Shown piece after piece: positions 1 through 8,114 of a DNA stretch of 64,000 nt; the first letter of the stretch is position 1; the number at the start of each line of letters is the position of its first letter. The notes under the pieces were generated by a model that worked only from the letters and a program-made list of their open reading frames with translations, ran no database searches and was not told the DNA's origin. A program made the position numbers and the translations under genes. This DNA is from Allobosea sp. BH3. GTDB taxonomy: Bacteria; Pseudomonadota; Alphaproteobacteria; Rhizobiales; Beijerinckiaceae. Location of the stretch: contig NZ_JAIMCA010000004.1 of the NCBI RefSeq assembly GCF_025499465.1, forward strand, positions 682,001-746,000, given 5' to 3'.

Positions 1-273
1 GAGATTGCGACCGGTCTCGATCGACATCTGCTTGACGAGCTCGATGACCTCTCCGAACGTCTGGAGCGCCGGCTCGAGAGCCTTGGCCTCGGCATAGGTC
101 AGGTTCGAATAGTTGTGGTTGTCATGGCTGACGACCAGCACGCCATCCTTGGTCAGCCAGAGATCCGGCTCGATGAAGTCCGCGCCCCAGTTCGCAGCCC
201 AGAGATGAGCTTCGCGCGAGTGATCCGGATACGGATCGGAGCCACGATGGGCGTGCAGAATGATGTCGGTCAT
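1..273 (-). CDS. Glycerophosphodiester phosphodiesterase, N-terminal part (cut by window edge)
   Basis: The reverse strand reads 91 codons from an ATG at 271-273 and runs off the left edge. The visible part starts MTDIILHAHRG and contains the HRG motif at residues 9-11, then FIEPDLW and VVSHDNH. These are the N-terminal signatures of the GDPD TIM barrel (HR, ExD and a second catalytic His), which hydrolyses glycerophosphodiesters to glycerol-3-phosphate plus an alcohol and needs a divalent metal. There is no signal peptide, so it should be cytoplasmic (UgpQ-like). It is divergent from the LysR gene across about 520 bp. Family assignment is firm; substrate is unknown. Confidence 0.88.
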   Translation of the reverse strand, partial: MTDIILHAHRGSDPYPDHSREAHLWAANWGADFIEPDLWLTKDGVLVVSHDNHNYSNLTYAEAKALEPALQTFGEVIELVKQMSIETGRNL

Positions 274-793
274 AGCCTGGTCTCCGGTAGTCAACTCTGG
301 GAATTTTCGCGTCGCCTATCGCGATCGCGGTGAAAAAGCGCCGATGGAGGACGGCGCGCGGAACCTGGCCGAAAGACCGCCCATCGCGCCGTCGACGGGA
401 CTGGAATGGGTGGTCGACATCATCAGGCCCGCTTTGCCGTTGACACGACGACGCGGGCCCGTTTCGAGCCGGTCGAGCATCGTTAACAATCGGTTACTGC
501 TTAGGGAGGGCAGATGACGGGCCGATGAAACAGCCGGACCCGCTCCATCAAAAGTTGCGATGCCCGGTATCGAGGAAGCATTTCAGCCTCGGCGGGACAT
601 ATCGGCGCCCCGATGCAAGCTGTTGGCATTTTTAGAGATTTCTGCCCGGAATCTCCGTCATAAATCAGAAGTAAAGACCCGATATCGGCGTTCCATCCCT
701 CATCGAACCAGCGATCGGGGATGCTCGACAGAGCGGCTGAGCGCCATTGAAGGGGCGCCGGGCGGGCTATGGCTCACCGGCGTGAGTGAGGTC
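274..793. other. Intergenic region between divergent GDPD and LysR genes
   Basis: About 520 bases with no convincing gene. It must hold the promoters of both divergent genes. An AT-richer patch lies near 480-500 (a GTTAAC-type stretch). Open frames crossing it have no plausible composition or ribosome site. A LysR operator (T-N11-A) may be present, but I could not single one out. Confidence 0.5.
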
Positions 794-1699
794 ATGGCAT
801 CGGTTACGCAGCTTCGCGCCTTTCACTACGTTGCGACCGCCGGTGGTTACTCCCAGGCCGCGCGCGAGACGGCGATCAGCCAGTCGAATCTCTCCGGCCA
901 GGTACGCCAGCTCGAGGCCGCCTCCGGCCTCGCCCTGTTCGAGCGCGGCCCTTACGGGGTGAGGCTGACCTCCGACGGCGAGGCCCTCTTCAAGGTGACC
1001 GCGCGGCTGTTCCTGTCACTCGGGGAGGCCGACGCCATCCTGAAGAGCCGGAAGGTCGATGGCGGGCGCCTGCGCATCGCCTCCGACGGCGTCGTGCATT
1101 CGCTGCCAATCCTGGCGGCGCTGCGCCGCTACCGGCCCAACCTCGTCTTCTCGCTGCTGGTGCATAACTCCGATGCCGTCATCGAGCAGGTGGCGCAATA
1201 CCGCGCCGATGTCGGCGTTACGGCGCAGAAGCCGAAGGACGACCGTTTTCATGTGCGCCCGCTGACGAGCATGAATATCGGCGTCTTCATTCCGAAGTCC
1301 CATCCCTGGGCCCGCCGTCGCGATGTCGCCATCCGCGAGCTCGAAGGGCTGCCCTTCGTCCTGCGCGAGAAGGGCTCGCGTACCCGCGAACTGTTCGAGC
1401 AGAATATCCGGGACCATGGCGTCTCGCTCGGCCCCATCCTCGAAGTCTCGACCCGCGAAGGTGTGCGCGAGACCGTGGCGGCCGGGTTCGGCTTTGGCGC
1501 CGTCGCCGATCTCGAATTCGGCTTCGACACCCGCCTGCATTTTCTGCCGCTGCGCGATGTCGAGGTGATGATCGACGAATATCTCGTGTGCCTCGACGAA
1601 AGGCGGCGCATCCCGATGATCGAGGACTTCCTCAAATGCGCAGCCGAGGCGCTCGGCTCCCGTTCCCCGCTCCGGGCTGCGCTCCCCGAGCCCGCCTGA
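794..1699 (+). CDS. LysR-family transcriptional regulator
   Basis: A 301-residue protein, the usual LysR length. The N-terminal winged helix-turn-helix begins at about residue 5 (QLRAFHYVATAGGYSQAA, then SNLSGQVRQLE and ALFERGPYGVRLT). A linker helix and a type 2 periplasmic-binding effector domain (about 90-295) follow. The open frame reaches further upstream, but the HTH must sit near the N-terminus, so the ATG at 794 (or GTG at 782) is the likely start. It is divergent from a phosphodiesterase gene, and LysR proteins often control the divergent neighbour. The helix-turn-helix resembles regulators of organophosphonate use, but the effector cannot be read from sequence. Confidence 0.9.
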   Translation: MASVTQLRAFHYVATAGGYSQAARETAISQSNLSGQVRQLEAASGLALFERGPYGVRLTSDGEALFKVTARLFLSLGEADAILKSRKVDGGRLRIASDGVVHSLPILAALRRYRPNLVFSLLVHNSDAVIEQVAQYRADVGVTAQKPKDDRFHVRPLTSMNIGVFIPKSHPWARRRDVAIRELEGLPFVLREKGSRTRELFEQNIRDHGVSLGPILEVSTREGVRETVAAGFGFGAVADLEFGFDTRLHFLPLRDVEVMIDEYLVCLDERRRIPMIEDFLKCAAEALGSRSPLRAALPEPA

Positions 1700-1900
1700 C
1701 CGCGACCGCCGTCCGGAAGGCCGCGATCCTGATCGAAAGGAATGTTTCGGTTTTCTCGATGCCGTCAGGAGACCGTTAACAAACCGTCATCCCCGCAGGC
1801 TCTCTAGCGCGCTTGTCGGCTCTCCTCGGATGAGCCGCCCGGCGGAGCGTCGCGCTTCGGCCGAACTCCCTGTTTGCCTGGCTTCAAGAGGATATCTGCG

Positions 1901-4798
1901 ATGGCGCTCGCTCCCGGTTCGATCAACGTCGCGGCTGAGGCTCCGGCCTTCGGCGATGGCAATGACAGCCTGACCAACACCGACCTTCATGTCGGCACCG
2001 TCGCGATGCTCGGCGGCGATGACGACCTCGTCAATTCCGGCATCATCCTTGGCTCCGATGGCGTCGCCATCGACATGGGCACGGGCCATGATGAGGTCAC
2101 CCTCGAGGAAGGCTCCCAGATCTTCGGCACGGTCCGGCTTGGCGAAGGCGACGACACGCTGCAGGCGCAAGAGACCGATGGCGACCTGATCGTCGATGCC
2201 GGTGCAGGCAATGACCACGTCTTCGCCGGCGCGGGCGACGACCTGCTGGGCGGCGGCGAAGGCAACGACGAGCTTGACGGAGGCGAAGGCGACGACGCCC
2301 TGAACGGCGACGACGGTGACGACACCCTCCGCGGCGGCAAGGGCGACGACATCCTCATCGGCGGCGTCGGCAACGACACGCTCGGCGGCGGTGAGGGCAA
2401 CGACCTCTTCATCCAGAACACCGGCGAAGGCACCGACACCATCGACGGCGGCGAAGGCACCGACACGATCCGCCTTGCCGGCACCGGCACGGGCAGCCTG
2501 GCGGCTGCGACCGCCACCGAGCGCCTCGTCGTGGAAGGCGGCAACTGGTCGGTCGCCGGCAGCGCCGCCTATGATGCTATCACCATCGAGAACGGCGGCA
2601 CCGTCACCTCGGGCATCGTCATCGACAAGGACGACCGCGTCACCATCGAGGCGGGCGGCAAGCTCGCCGTCTCGAACAACGCGGTGACCTGGTCCGGCGG
2701 CGGCAATGCGGTGCTTTCCAATGCCGGCTTGATCGAATCGGGCAGCCGCCTGCTCCAGACGACCGCAGGCGCCACCGGCTCGCTCGTCATCGAGAACCTC
2801 GCAGGCGGCACCCTGCGCGGCGCCCTCACGCCGCAGGGAGCAGGTGCCTCGGACGCGGTCATCACACTCAACAACGCGGGCGTGATCGAGTCCTCGGTCG
2901 CAGGCCGCGTGATCGACTTCCGCTCCTTCGACGCCAACGGCGGCAAGGCGGTCATCAACAACCTCGCGGGCGGCGTCATCCGCAAGACCGGCGGCGACGA
3001 CGCCGACGTGATCCGGCCGGGCGTCAACGGCACCGTCAACAACTGGGGCACGATCACGGTCAGCGTTACCGGCGTCGATGCGATCGACTTCCAGAGCGAC
3101 CTCGGCGGCAAGGTCAACAACTATGCCGGCGGCCTGATCGAGGGCACCAAGCACGGGATCACCGGCGACCAGGCCGTCACGGTCCGAAACGAAGGCACCA
3201 TCGTCGGCAAGAACGGCTCGGCGGTGAACATCGACAATGGCGAGACCGGCGGCACGGTCGACATCCGCAACTACGGCGTGATGGAAGGCCGCTCGGCGGA
3301 AACCGCCGACTCGGACGGCGATGCCGTCGATGTCGACGGGCTGGCGTTCATCATGAATTACGGCCGCATCGCGGGCCTGGGCGCAGAAGGCTACAAGGAC
3401 GGGGAGCCGAACGTCTCCGAAGGCATCGCCATCGGCGGCGGCACTATCCTGAACTATGGCGCCAACGCCGAGATCTACGGCTATGGCCGCGCCATCCAGG
3501 TCGACAATTCCAGCAACGCGAACGCGCTGGGCGCAACGCTCATCAACAACGAGGGCCTGATCCGCGGCGACGGCCATGGCCCCGAGGGCGTCACGCCCGA
3601 GGACGCGGCCCGCTTCGACCTTCGCGGCAACGAGGCGATCAACCTCGTCGGCAACTACGATGACGAGATCCTGAACCAGGCCGCCGGCCGGATCATCGGC
3701 GGCGTCTCGATGGGCGGCGGCAATGACCGGCTGAGCAACTCCGGCCTGATCCAGGCGACCGGCGGCAGCGCCATCGACATGGGCGCCGGCGACGACTGGC
3801 TGTGGCTCTATACCGGTGCCAGGGTCGAGGGCACGATCCTGCTCGGCGAGGGCAATGACCTGGTCTTCGGCACCTCCTCGGCAGGCTTCGTGATCGACGC
3901 CGGCGCGGGCGACGACCAGATCTACATGGGCGGCTATACCGCCGATGCCGACGACCACATACTGGGCGGCGCCGGCAACGACATGATCTATGCCGACATC
4001 GGCGACGACTATGTCGACGGCGGCGAGGGTGACGACCTGATCAGCGGCGGCGCCGGTGACGACACGCTTTTCGGCGGCGCGGGCGATGACATCATCAAGG
4101 CCGGCGCCGGCAACGACACGATCGATGGCGGCGAAGGCTACGATGTGCTCGATCTCTCCGACGCCAGCGGGCCGATCTTCGTCGACTTCGGCGCTGGCAT
4201 CGTCTCCGGCGCGGGCATCGGGGCCGACACCTTCACCGGCATCGAGCGCCTGCTCTTCGGTGACGGCGCCAACACGGTGACGGGCGGCAACGGCGACGAC
4301 AGCTTCGACGGTGGCGCCGGCAACGACACGCTCAAGGGCGGCGCCGGTGACGACGAACTGTCCGGCGGCCTCGGCGACGACAACCTGAACGGTGGCTCCG
4401 GCGACGACATCGTCGACGGCGGCGAGGGCAACGATGTCATCGCCGGCGGTTCTGGCGACGACGACCTGAAGGGCGGCGCCGGCAACGACACGGTCGGCGG
4501 CGGCTCTGGTGACGACCGCATCGAAGGTGGCGCCGGCGACGATGTCCTGACCGGCGGCTCCGGCAGCGACAGCTTCCATTTCGCTGCCGATTTCGGCCAC
4601 GACACCATCACCGATTTCGCCTCGGATCAGGACCTCATCTGGTTCTCGACCGATCTCTTCGCTGATTTCGATGCGGTGCTCGAAAGCGCGGTGCAGGTCG
4701 GCAAGGATGTCGTGATCACCATCGACGACGACACGTCGCTCACCATGAGCCGCACGGACCTCGGCTCGCTGGTCGCCGACGACTTCCGCTTCGCCTGA
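1901..4798 (+). CDS. Large RTX-type calcium-binding protein with central beta-helix-like domain
   Basis: The protein has 965 residues and no N-terminal signal peptide. It has three parts. The first is an N-terminal block of GGxGxDxx nonapeptides (about residues 90-190). The second is a central region (about 200-620) of irregular 20-25-residue repeats of the NxGxIxG type, as in beta-helical adhesins. The third is C-terminal RTX blocks (about 660-895) followed by a FHFAADFGHDTITDF segment and an acidic, hydrophobic tail typical of type I secretion signals. The ATG at 1901 is chosen because AAGAGGAT lies about 7 bases upstream; a TTG at 1874 is less likely. No catalytic domain is visible, so an adhesin, matrix or surface-layer role is inferred. 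The PrsDE-like exporter at 52.6-55.7 kb is a candidate secretion partner. Confidence 0.88.
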   Translation: MALAPGSINVAAEAPAFGDGNDSLTNTDLHVGTVAMLGGDDDLVNSGIILGSDGVAIDMGTGHDEVTLEEGSQIFGTVRLGEGDDTLQAQETDGDLIVDAGAGNDHVFAGAGDDLLGGGEGNDELDGGEGDDALNGDDGDDTLRGGKGDDILIGGVGNDTLGGGEGNDLFIQNTGEGTDTIDGGEGTDTIRLAGTGTGSLAAATATERLVVEGGNWSVAGSAAYDAITIENGGTVTSGIVIDKDDRVTIEAGGKLAVSNNAVTWSGGGNAVLSNAGLIESGSRLLQTTAGATGSLVIENLAGGTLRGALTPQGAGASDAVITLNNAGVIESSVAGRVIDFRSFDANGGKAVINNLAGGVIRKTGGDDADVIRPGVNGTVNNWGTITVSVTGVDAIDFQSDLGGKVNNYAGGLIEGTKHGITGDQAVTVRNEGTIVGKNGSAVNIDNGETGGTVDIRNYGVMEGRSAETADSDGDAVDVDGLAFIMNYGRIAGLGAEGYKDGEPNVSEGIAIGGGTILNYGANAEIYGYGRAIQVDNSSNANALGATLINNEGLIRGDGHGPEGVTPEDAARFDLRGNEAINLVGNYDDEILNQAAGRIIGGVSMGGGNDRLSNSGLIQATGGSAIDMGAGDDWLWLYTGARVEGTILLGEGNDLVFGTSSAGFVIDAGAGDDQIYMGGYTADADDHILGGAGNDMIYADIGDDYVDGGEGDDLISGGAGDDTLFGGAGDDIIKAGAGNDTIDGGEGYDVLDLSDASGPIFVDFGAGIVSGAGIGADTFTGIERLLFGDGANTVTGGNGDDSFDGGAGNDTLKGGAGDDELSGGLGDDNLNGGSGDDIVDGGEGNDVIAGGSGDDDLKGGAGNDTVGGGSGDDRIEGGAGDDVLTGGSGSDSFHFAADFGHDTITDFASDQDLIWFSTDLFADFDAVLESAVQVGKDVVITIDDDTSLTMSRTDLGSLVADDFRFA
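2195..2470 (+). repeat. RTX nonapeptide-coding repeats, block 1
   Basis: Tandem 27-base units encoding GGxGxDxx-type calcium-binding nonapeptides (for example GGGEGNDEL, GGEGDDAL, GGKGDDIL). They fold as a calcium-filled parallel beta-roll after export. Codons vary between units, so this is an old repeat and not a recent slippage product. Confidence 0.85.
3895..4140 (+). repeat. RTX nonapeptide-coding repeats, block 2
   Basis: Second run of GGxGxDxx units (DAGAGDDQI, GGAGNDMIY, GGEGDDLI, GGAGDDTL, GGAGDDII) following the central beta-helix-like region. It is separated from block 3 by a spacer that ends in FTGIERLLFG, a common linker in RTX proteins. Confidence 0.82.
4290..4580 (+). repeat. 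RTX nonapeptide-coding repeats, block 3
   Basis: About ten near-perfect GGxGxDxx units lying just before the C-terminal secretion segment. Its high copy number and position fit the folding nucleus of type I-secreted RTX proteins. Confidence 0.85.
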
Positions 4799-4820
4799 GC
4801 GATCCGGCCAACGTCAACGG

Positions 4821-4846
4821 AAAGGGCGCCTCGCGGCGCCTTTTTT
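4821..4846 (+). terminator. Rho-independent terminator of the RTX gene
   Basis: A 6-bp perfect GC stem (GGCGCC, loop TCGC, GGCGCC) followed directly by six T, 26 bases after the RTX stop codon. This is the clearest intrinsic terminator in the window. Confidence 0.9.
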
Positions 4847-5345
4847 GTTGCGCAGCATCCTGTGCCAGCGAGGACCGAACCGCCTCTACGGCGCCCGCCG
4901 CGACCTTGCGCTTCTGCGCAGTGACGGTTTCCCTGCACGAAGTCACGATTGGCCTCGTCATGGCGGTAGCGGCGCTGAATCTCGACCATCCCGGCGCGGC
5001 CTAACGCTGCGGGACCATGCTCGAAGGCGATTTCCCGCATTCATACACCTCCGTAAGGGAGCGGCGCGTCGTCGCAGGCCAGTGCCGTAGCCAACCGAAG
5101 CTTCAACGGCGAAATCGGCTCATTGAAGGCTCATTTGTGCGGATTTTCTTAGTCCAACCGCAAGAATCGAGATGTCGCTCATTCACACCGGGGAGGCGGG
5201 CGAATGCGCTTCCAGTCATCGGAATGCCCATATCGGCGCACCGATCGCCGCCGGGAGTTGCCTGCGCCCTTGAAACGGCGTTAGAGGCACCCTCGGATAT
5301 TGCCGCCTCCCGCCGCCTGCATCCCCGAGATCGAGACCGTCGAGA
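4847..5345. other. Intergenic region upstream of ferredoxin-NADP reductase
   Basis: About 500 bases with no gene I can support. It follows a terminator, so it should contain the promoter for the reductase. A minus-strand ATG at 5038-5040 is preceded by a good GGAGGTG site, but its frame runs back through the terminator into the RTX gene and has poor composition (see rejected items). Confidence 0.5.
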
Positions 5346-6119
5346 ATGAGCAATTTTTATGAGGAGCGCGTGCTCAGCGTTCATCACTGGACCGACACGC
5401 TCTTCAGCTTCACGACCACGCGTGACACCTCCTTCCGGTTCAAGAACGGCCAGTTCACGATGATCGGCCTCAAGGTCGACGAGAAGCCGCTGCTGCGCGC
5501 CTACAGCGTCGCCAGCACGAACTACGACGAGAACCTCGAGTTCTTCTCGATCAAGGTCCCGGACGGCCCCCTCACCTCGCGGCTGCAGAATCTCAAGGTC
5601 GGCGACCCGATCATCGTCGGCAAGAAGGCGACAGGCACGCTCGTCCTCGACAATCTCAGGGACGGCAAGCGCCTCTTCCTGCTCGGCACCGGCACGGGGC
5701 TCGCGCCCTTCCTCTCGCTGATCCGCGATCCGGAAACCTATGAGCGCTACGAGAAGGTCGTGCTCGTCCATGGCTGCCGCCAGGTTTCCGAGCTGGCCTA
5801 TGGCGAGCGCATCCAGAGCGAGCTGCCGCAGGACGAGTTCCTCGGCGAGATGATCCGCGAGCAGCTGCTCTATTACCCGACCGTGACGCGCGAGCCCTTC
5901 CGCAACCGCGGCCGCATCACGGATCTCCTGACCGGCGGCCAGCTCTTCAGCGACCTCGACCTCGGTCCCTTCGACCCGCAGGGCGACCGCTTCATGCTCT
6001 GCGGCAGCCCGCAGCTGATCGCCGACCTGAAGGCGATCTTCAACGAGCGCGGCCTGCACGAAGGCAACCATGGCGAGCCGGGCGACTACGTCGTGGAGCG
6101 CGCCTTCGTCGAGAAGTAA
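5346..6119 (+). CDS. fpr: Ferredoxin/flavodoxin-NADP+ reductase
   Basis: A 257-residue protein, the usual size of bacterial class II Fpr. The FAD domain carries RAYSVAS (about residue 56), the RxYS motif. The NADP domain carries LGTGTGLAPFLSLIRDP (about 113-130) and LCGSPQLI (about 218-225). The C-terminus ends YVVERAFVEK, with the extra residues after the aromatic position seen in the proteobacterial type. It transfers electrons between NADPH and ferredoxin or flavodoxin in the cytoplasm, often as an oxidative-stress function. It is monocistronic and convergent with the kinase gene. Confidence 0.93.
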   Translation: MSNFYEERVLSVHHWTDTLFSFTTTRDTSFRFKNGQFTMIGLKVDEKPLLRAYSVASTNYDENLEFFSIKVPDGPLTSRLQNLKVGDPIIVGKKATGTLVLDNLRDGKRLFLLGTGTGLAPFLSLIRDPETYERYEKVVLVHGCRQVSELAYGERIQSELPQDEFLGEMIREQLLYYPTVTREPFRNRGRITDLLTGGQLFSDLDLGPFDPQGDRFMLCGSPQLIADLKAIFNERGLHEGNHGEPGDYVVERAFVEK

Positions 6120-6142
6120 GCGGTTCGGGATCGACAAGGGGT

Positions 6143-6160
6143 CGCGGCCACCCGGCCGCG
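6143..6160. terminator. GC-rich hairpin between convergent genes
   Basis: Perfect 7-bp stem (CGCGGCC, loop ACCC, GGCCGCG) in the 46-bp gap between the converging fpr and kinase genes. There is no T tract, so it may work in both directions or only pause polymerase; call is tentative. Confidence 0.45.
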
Positions 6161-6165
6161 GCTGT

Positions 6166-7689
6166 TCAGGCCTCGAAGCGATCTCGCGCGATCAGCAGCT
6201 CGATGACGAGGCCGGCAGGGGTCCACACCTTGTCCAGCCTGCCGAGCTGCTTTGCGCTAGCCTTCACGAGCACGCTGCCGAAGCCTTCTGCGGCGACCTG
6301 CTTCGGCGGCGGCCCGCCGCTTTCGCGCCAGGTGACGAGGAAATCGCCGTCCTTCTCGGAGCAGGCGATCTCCACCCTGCCCTCGTCCGCAGAGAGACTG
6401 CCGTATTTCATGGCGTTGGTGGCGAACTCGTGCAGCATCAGGGCGAGCGGCGTCACCATGTCGCCCGGCACCCGCCGGTCTAGCCCCGAGATGCTGAAGC
6501 GCGCCTGCTCTGTCCCCTGCGCGCGGTAAGGCGACAGGATCTCGCCGATCAGCGCATGCAGCCCGGTCGTCGCGCGCTCGCCCCGGCCTTCCAGCGCAGC
6601 AGACATGGTCAGCGAATGCGCCCGCGCCAGCGCGGCGAGCCTCTCGGAGACGGCCGAGGCGAGGCCGGTGGCGCTGGTGGCCCGCGACGCACTCAGATGG
6701 ACGATGCCACCGACCACGGCGAAGAGGTTCTTGATGCGGTGGTCCATCTCCCGCAGCAGCAATTGCTGCTGCGACTGGGCCCGGCGCCAGTCGGTGATAT
6801 CCCGCGCAATCTTCGAGGCCCCGACGATCCGCCCGCCAGCATCCAGGATCGGAGAGATCGTCAGCGAGATGTCGAGCTGGCTACCGTCCTTGCGCTTGCG
6901 GATGGTCTCATAGTGCTCGACGCGCTCGCCGGCACGAATGCGCGCGAGGATCGAGGGCTCCTCGTCCTGACGGTCCTCGGGAATGAGAATCGTGACCGGC
7001 TTGCCGACGATCTCCCCGCGCGAATAGCCGAACAGACGCTCGGCGCCGGGATTCCAGTCCGTGATGATGCCGTTCAGGTCCTTGGCGACGATCGCGTCTT
7101 CCGAGGATTCCACCAGAGCGGTCAGCCGCCGGGCCGAGGCATCGGCAGCGTGGCGCTCGATGGCGAAACCCAGCTGACGGGAGATGATCAGCGCAATGTC
7201 GCGCTCATGGTCCGGGAATACCCGCGGCGTATCGTAATAGACCATGAACTTGCCGAGGAGGGCATCGGTGCCGGCGAGCGGAATGAAGCCGAGCGCTTGG
7301 ATGCCCTCGGCCAGGACAGTCTCGACGAGCCTGGACGGTTCGCCGCTCTTGGCGATGTCCTCGATGAAGATGGGTCGTGCATCTCGCTCGGCGGGCCTCC
7401 AGGGAGAGTGCCCATCCACAGCGGCGCGGTAGTCGTCGGAGAGCCTGCGCCAGGCGACGAAGCGTGCGATGCCCTCGTGGTCAAAGCAGAGGATCGATGC
7501 ACGCGCGCAGCCGAGAGCGCCGACGATGGCATCGAGCGCGGCCTCGTAGATGTCATCAAGCGTTCGGGCCCGGAACAGCCGGTCGGTAAACCTGTAGAGT
7601 GTTGTCTGCTGCCGCGCCTCGCGCGCGAGCGCGGCATCCGCCGGGTCATCCTGGCCGCGCATCGCGCTACCGGTAGCGCCTGGCTCCAT
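6166..7689 (-). CDS. GAF-PAS sensor histidine kinase of the HWE family
   Basis: A 507-residue soluble protein with no membrane segments. Order: GAF-like domain (about 30-180), PAS domain (about 185-300, with WNPGAERLFGYSRGEIVGK), then a kinase core with LLLREMDHRIKNLFAVVGG around the phospho-accepting His (about 318). In the ATPase domain, LHEFATNAMKYGSLS is the N-box and VTWRESGG supplies the Trp-x-Glu that names the HWE family. These kinases are mainly alphaproteobacterial and often sense light, redox or general stress. The start at 7689 has GAGGACC upstream. No response regulator is adjacent, so it is an orphan kinase here. Confidence 0.92.
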   Translation of the reverse strand: MEPGATGSAMRGQDDPADAALAREARQQTTLYRFTDRLFRARTLDDIYEAALDAIVGALGCARASILCFDHEGIARFVAWRRLSDDYRAAVDGHSPWRPAERDARPIFIEDIAKSGEPSRLVETVLAEGIQALGFIPLAGTDALLGKFMVYYDTPRVFPDHERDIALIISRQLGFAIERHAADASARRLTALVESSEDAIVAKDLNGIITDWNPGAERLFGYSRGEIVGKPVTILIPEDRQDEEPSILARIRAGERVEHYETIRKRKDGSQLDISLTISPILDAGGRIVGASKIARDITDWRRAQSQQQLLLREMDHRIKNLFAVVGGIVHLSASRATSATGLASAVSERLAALARAHSLTMSAALEGRGERATTGLHALIGEILSPYRAQGTEQARFSISGLDRRVPGDMVTPLALMLHEFATNAMKYGSLSADEGRVEIACSEKDGDFLVTWRESGGPPPKQVAAEGFGSVLVKASAKQLGRLDKVWTPAGLVIELLIARDRFEA

Positions 7690-7962
7690 TTGGTCCTCGC
7701 CCAGCTGCCGATCCCCATCCGGCGCGGCAAGACGCCATCACCAGTCTGCTGCAAACGACCAACATAGGCCGAAATACTGTCGCTGGACAGAGCGGGCGCA
7801 CATGGCGCCCCGCGTTGCATGGAGCCGTGCTCTCCGATCGCCGGGCGACGACCACGTGTCGAAAACCATTCCAAACGAGCCGAAAATCTGGCAGCGTTGC
7901 AACACGAGGTGCCGTGTAGCGTGTTTAACCAGAATCAAGAAAAACGACGGGAGAGAAGCGCT

Positions 7963-8043
7963 ATGATCTATTCGGCGATCATCTGGCTGGCCTGTGCTGC
8001 CGTGTTCCTTGAGTTGTCTGATCGCGCGCCTGCCATAGATTGA
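7963..8043 (+). CDS. Putative 26-residue single-pass membrane peptide
   Basis: A very short frame starting MIYSAIIWLACAAVFLELSD, about 17 residues of which form a hydrophobic helix, followed by a short charged tail. A purine-rich GGGAGAGAAG lies 4-12 bases before the ATG. It sits alone in the roughly 420-bp gap between the kinase and pgm genes and reads against both. No family is recognised. It is supported only by the ribosome site and the amphipathic layout, so it may be chance. Confidence 0.4.
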   Translation: MIYSAIIWLACAAVFLELSDRAPAID

Positions 8044-8054
8044 CCTGGTGAGGG

Positions 8055-8100
8055 ACGCGCCGCTTTTCCGAACTGCGAAGGATCCGGCGTAGCGGCGCGT
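8055..8100. terminator. 10-bp perfect inverted repeat between micro-ORF and pgm
   Basis: ACGCGCCGCT (8055-8064) and AGCGGCGCGT (8091-8100) are perfect inverted copies with a 26-base loop. They lie 12 bases after the micro-ORF stop and 14 bases beyond the pgm stop. It is probably a shared termination structure; the loop is long and there is no T run. Confidence 0.4.
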
Positions 8101-8114
8101 TTCCGGGCGGCAGT

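Noticed and set aside
1901-2200. A LapG cleavage site (TAAG-type) in the N-terminal part of the RTX protein
   Set aside because: Only a loose VAAEAP sequence is present near residue 10. No true TAAG/PAAG site with its surrounding helix was found, so the link to the BTLCPs stays speculative.
1787-4600. A 937-codon open frame antisense to the RTX gene
   Set aside because: It arises because the repeated GGC/GAC-rich codons read as Val/Ala/Asp/Gly on the other strand. It has no ribosome site, and its repeats are an exact mirror of the RTX units.
4627-5040. Minus-strand frame starting at 5040 with a good GGAGGTG site
   Set aside because: The frame runs through the RTX terminator and 170 bp into the RTX gene, with Arg/Ser-rich composition and no domain. 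The site may be chance.
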